Shown here: piece by piece, positions 5,519-7,653 of the stretch
Position numbering within the stretch: position 1 is the first letter of the stretch
Layout of the letters: every line of letters begins with the position of its first letter
From: an uncultured Ruminococcus sp.
GTDB taxonomy: Bacteria > Bacillota > Clostridia > Oscillospirales > Ruminococcaceae
Direction of reading: 5' to 3'
Assembly (NCBI GenBank): GCA_946404705.1
Contig: CAMJES010000101.1
Location: forward strand, 1 to 7,653
Length of the DNA: 7,653 nt
Made by a program: the position numbers and the translations under genes
The notes under the pieces: model-generated
The model's database searches: none
Seen by the model: the letters and a program-made list of their open reading frames with translations, nothing else
What the model was told of the DNA's origin: nothing

Positions 5519-6615
5519 CAGTTCTCACGCTCCTTTCCACTTAAAACAAACTTATATCTTACGAAAAATTCACCTGCAAGCACGAAGAACAGAATTATTC
5601 CCTGCAAAACGTCTGCGCAGTAGGTCGAAAGTCCAAAGGTCGACTGCATAACGCTGCTTCCCTTTTCGAGTACCGAGAAAAGGAACGATACGATAAGAAT
5701 TGCGATAGGTTCAAGCTGTGCAAGCCACGCAACTATAATAGCGGTAAATCCTACACCGCCTGCAACGGACGTTGCAAGAGTCATATCCGAGCCTGTCGCC
5801 TGCACCATTCCTGCAATTCCGCAGACAGCGCCGCTCAAAAACATCGTTCTGAGCATTATCTTCTTGGGGTTCATTCCTGCATAGCGCGCAGTCGCGTGAC
5901 TTTCGGAAACAACGCTTATTTCATAGCCGTGCTTTGTATATTTTAGATAGATGAACACAAGGACTGTGAGAATAATGCCGATTATCCAACCGACTTGAAT
6001 TCCGAAGACTTTGTCAAGCTGTGCGTTCGGTACAAATCGCGCGATTTTCGGAAATCCGCCCGATTCGGGATCTGCCCATGCGCCGTCACGAAGCCAAACG
6101 ATAACATTAAGTGCGATATAGTTGAGCACAAGTGTGAAAAGCGTTTCGTTAGTGCCGAATTTTGCCTTGAAGAAAGCAGGTATAAGACCGTAAAGTCCGC
6201 CGCCGATTATTCCCGATACGAACATTATAGTGATAAGAAGATAATGCGGCAGTTCCGAATGGAAAAGCGCCCAATATGAAGCAAATATCGCTCCGACGAT
6301 TATCTGACCCTCGGCGCCGATGTTCCAGAACTTCATCTTGAACGCAAGAGTTACGCCGAGCGAGGATATAAGCAGAGGTATCATTACCTTGACCGTAGCC
6401 TGAAAAGCCATCTGTGTGCTGAATGCGCCCTTGACGATAGTTCCGTAAACCGAGAAAGGATTGTATCCTATCGCAAGTATGAAAAGACCGCCTGCAACTA
6501 TTGCGGCAACTATCGAAACAGCACGGAGAATGACCGCATTTTTTGTTCCGATCTCAGCGCGTTTGGATATCCTGACTCGGAATTTGTTCTGTTTTTTAAC
6601 AGCGGTTTCAGCCAT
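5518..6615 (-). CDS. nupP: Nucleoside-type ABC transporter permease (NupP/YufP-like)
   Basis: The second membrane subunit of the importer, 365 residues from ATG 6615. A basic N-terminal cytoplasmic stretch (KKQNKFRVRISKR) is followed by a first hydrophobic segment at about 28-50 and several more. Family signatures are KFWNIGAEGQ, GTNETLFTLVLNYIA, and the coupling-helix region YTKHGYEISVVSESHATARYAGM, in which Val-Ser-Glu-Ser replaces the more usual Val-Gly-Glu/Asn-Asn. The start at 6615 is chosen because AGGAGG (6625-6630) is nine bases ahead; the in-frame TTG at 6621 is only three bases from that site. The ATG overlaps the ATPase stop by eight bases (ATGGCTGA), and the 3' end overlaps the next permease by one base. 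The pairing of a longer and a shorter permease matches the NupP/NupQ order. Confidence 0.9.
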   Translation of the reverse strand: MAETAVKKQNKFRVRISKRAEIGTKNAVILRAVSIVAAIVAGGLFILAIGYNPFSVYGTIVKGAFSTQMAFQATVKVMIPLLISSLGVTLAFKMKFWNIGAEGQIIVGAIFASYWALFHSELPHYLLITIMFVSGIIGGGLYGLIPAFFKAKFGTNETLFTLVLNYIALNVIVWLRDGAWADPESGGFPKIARFVPNAQLDKVFGIQVGWIIGIILTVLVFIYLKYTKHGYEISVVSESHATARYAGMNPKKIMLRTMFLSGAVCGIAGMVQATGSDMTLATSVAGGVGFTAIIVAWLAQLEPIAILIVSFLFSVLEKGSSVMQSTFGLSTYCADVLQGIILFFVLAGEFFVRYKFVLSGKEREN

Positions 6616-7653
6616 TTCCAAGCACCTCCTCTGCCGAAGAGCCTGTCATCATAAGACCTATCTGCTCTTTTGTGACTTTTTTTGCATCGACAATTCCCGT
6701 AACCCTGCCGTGGCAAAGAACCATAATTTTATCGGAAAGTTCAAGCAGAACATCCAGATCCTCACCAATGAAAAGAACTGCAACGCCTTTTTTCTTCTGC
6801 TCGTTGAGCAAGCCGTAGATCGTGTAGGACGAGTTTATATCCAAACCACGGACGGGATAAGCCGTTATCAGAAGGCTCGGAGCGGATTCAATCTCACGAC
6901 CGAGCAGAACTTTCTGAACATTGCCGCCCGACAACATTCTGACAGGTATTTCCGTAGACGGCGTTTTGATATCAAGCTCCTTGATAAGCTTCTCGGCAAG
7001 CTCACGGGCAGGCTTTTTGTCGATGAACGGCCCCTTGCTCTTGCCGTAGGATTTGAGCATCATATTCCCTGTCATGCCCATTGACGACGCAAGACCCATT
7101 CCAAGTCTGTCCTCGGGGACAAAGCTCATGCTTATACCAAGCTCGATTATCTCCTTTGCGCTCTTGCCGATAATATTTTCCTTATTATAAAGAACTGCAC
7201 CCGAGCGTATGCCGTTAAGCCCTGCAATTGTTTCGCACAGCTCCTTCTGACCGCTTCCTGCTACGCCTGCAACGCCGAGTATCTCGCCCGAATATATATC
7301 GAACGTAACATCTTCAAGCGCAACAGTACCGTCAGGCTTGTCCACCGAGAGATGATATACATTCAAAAGCGGCTTGGGATCGACCGGTTCGGGGCGTTCG
7401 ATGCTAAGGCTGACAGGCTTTCCGACCATAAGCTCGGTGAGCTTTTTCTCGTCCGTTTCAGCGGTCAGGACAGTTTCGACCGATTTTCCCTTTCGCAAAA
7501 TCGTCACACGGTCGCTTATCGCCATAACCTCGTTAAGCTTATGTGTAATTATGATTATCGCACAGCCGTCGTTTCGCATTATCCTCAGCATATCGAACAG
7601 CTTTTCGGTTTCCTGCGGCGTAAGTACAGCGGTCGGTTCATCAAGGATAAGGA
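6608..7653 (-). CDS. nupO: Nucleoside-type ABC transporter ATP-binding protein (NupO/YufO-like), N-terminus missing
   Basis: The frame is open to the right edge, so the gene begins outside. About 348 residues are visible of an expected ~510. This ATPase drives the two downstream permeases and has two nucleotide-binding domains in one chain. Of the first domain only the end is seen: canonical Walker B LILDEPT (visible residues 1-7) and the switch His in THKL (His37). The second domain is complete but degenerate. Its Walker A reads GVAGSGQK (129-136), with Gln where Lys is needed; its signature is LSGGNVQK (240-247); its Walker B region LLITAYPVRGLD (260-271) lacks the catalytic Glu; and Gly-Glu replaces the switch-His context (296-297). 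Such asymmetry is usual in dual-domain sugar and nucleoside ATPases of this family. The ATG at 7591 is internal, because Walker B precedes it. The stop overlaps nupP by eight bases. The BmpA-type lipoprotein gene is expected further right. Confidence 0.92.
   Translation of the reverse strand, partial: LILDEPTAVLTPQETEKLFDMLRIMRNDGCAIIIITHKLNEVMAISDRVTILRKGKSVETVLTAETDEKKLTELMVGKPVSLSIERPEPVDPKPLLNVYHLSVDKPDGTVALEDVTFDIYSGEILGVAGVAGSGQKELCETIAGLNGIRSGAVLYNKENIIGKSAKEIIELGISMSFVPEDRLGMGLASSMGMTGNMMLKSYGKSKGPFIDKKPARELAEKLIKELDIKTPSTEIPVRMLSGGNVQKVLLGREIESAPSLLITAYPVRGLDINSSYTIYGLLNEQKKKGVAVLFIGEDLDVLLELSDKIMVLCHGRVTGIVDAKKVTKEQIGLMMTGSSAEEVLGNG
6625..6630 (-). promoter_or_regulatory. Consensus ribosome binding site deciding the nupP start
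   Basis: Minus-strand AGGAGG inside the 3' end of the ATPase gene, nine bases before ATG 6615 and three before TTG 6621. The spacing favours the ATG. Confidence 0.8.

Noticed and set aside
6461..7084. Plus-strand frame of 207 codons opposite nupP and nupO
   Set aside because: It runs antisense to two genes with clear family signatures, has no recognisable domain, and crosses their junction. It is a shadow frame.

Overview
The window reads as chromosomal DNA of a Gram-positive anaerobe of the class Clostridia, probably a gut Ruminococcus/Oscillospiraceae-type organism. This is an inference from purine-rich AGGAGG-type ribosome binding sites, moderate base composition, a BmpA-type nucleoside transporter operon like B. 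subtilis nupNOPQ, a clostridial-style FtsA-like protein with an extended C-terminus, and a GH77 amylomaltase. No species call is possible from sequence alone. No RNA gene, CRISPR array, origin or complete insertion sequence was seen.

Layout, left to right. (1) Bases 2-1927, plus strand: the C-terminal 641 residues of an FtsA/PilM-type actin-fold protein whose N-terminus lies off the left edge. It is followed by a strong bidirectional hairpin terminator. (2) Bases 2007-2171, minus strand: a 54-residue protein that is 85% Asn+Gln, with its own good ribosome binding site and internal repeats. (3) Bases 2172-2516: a 345-base gene-free region. It holds two candidate divergent promoters that interlock, then a 183-bp element with 17-nt terminal inverted repeats and a long internal hairpin. 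The element looks like a MITE (a miniature, non-autonomous transposon) lying in the transcribed leader of malQ. (4) Bases 2517-4046, plus strand: malQ, 4-alpha-glucanotransferase, with all three GH77 catalytic acids present. It ends at a hairpin that serves both convergent transcription units. (5) Bases 4109-7653, minus strand: a tightly packed operon reading leftward. It comprises an ABC ATPase (nupO-like, truncated by the right edge), two permeases (nupP-like, nupQ-like) and a YafP-like GNAT acetyltransferase. Every junction overlaps or abuts: 8 bp, 1 bp and 0 bp.

How the genes work together. The ATPase and two permeases form the membrane core of a nucleoside (or related ligand) importer; a BmpA-type lipoprotein is expected just beyond the right edge but is not visible. 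The acetyltransferase is probably translated by coupling to the second permease. MalQ works on imported or intracellular malto-oligosaccharides and has no visible functional link to its neighbours. The parts most worth a second look are the element in the malQ leader, the Asn/Gln-rich microprotein with regular arginine spacing, and the repeated NG...GD motif in the tail of the FtsA-like protein.
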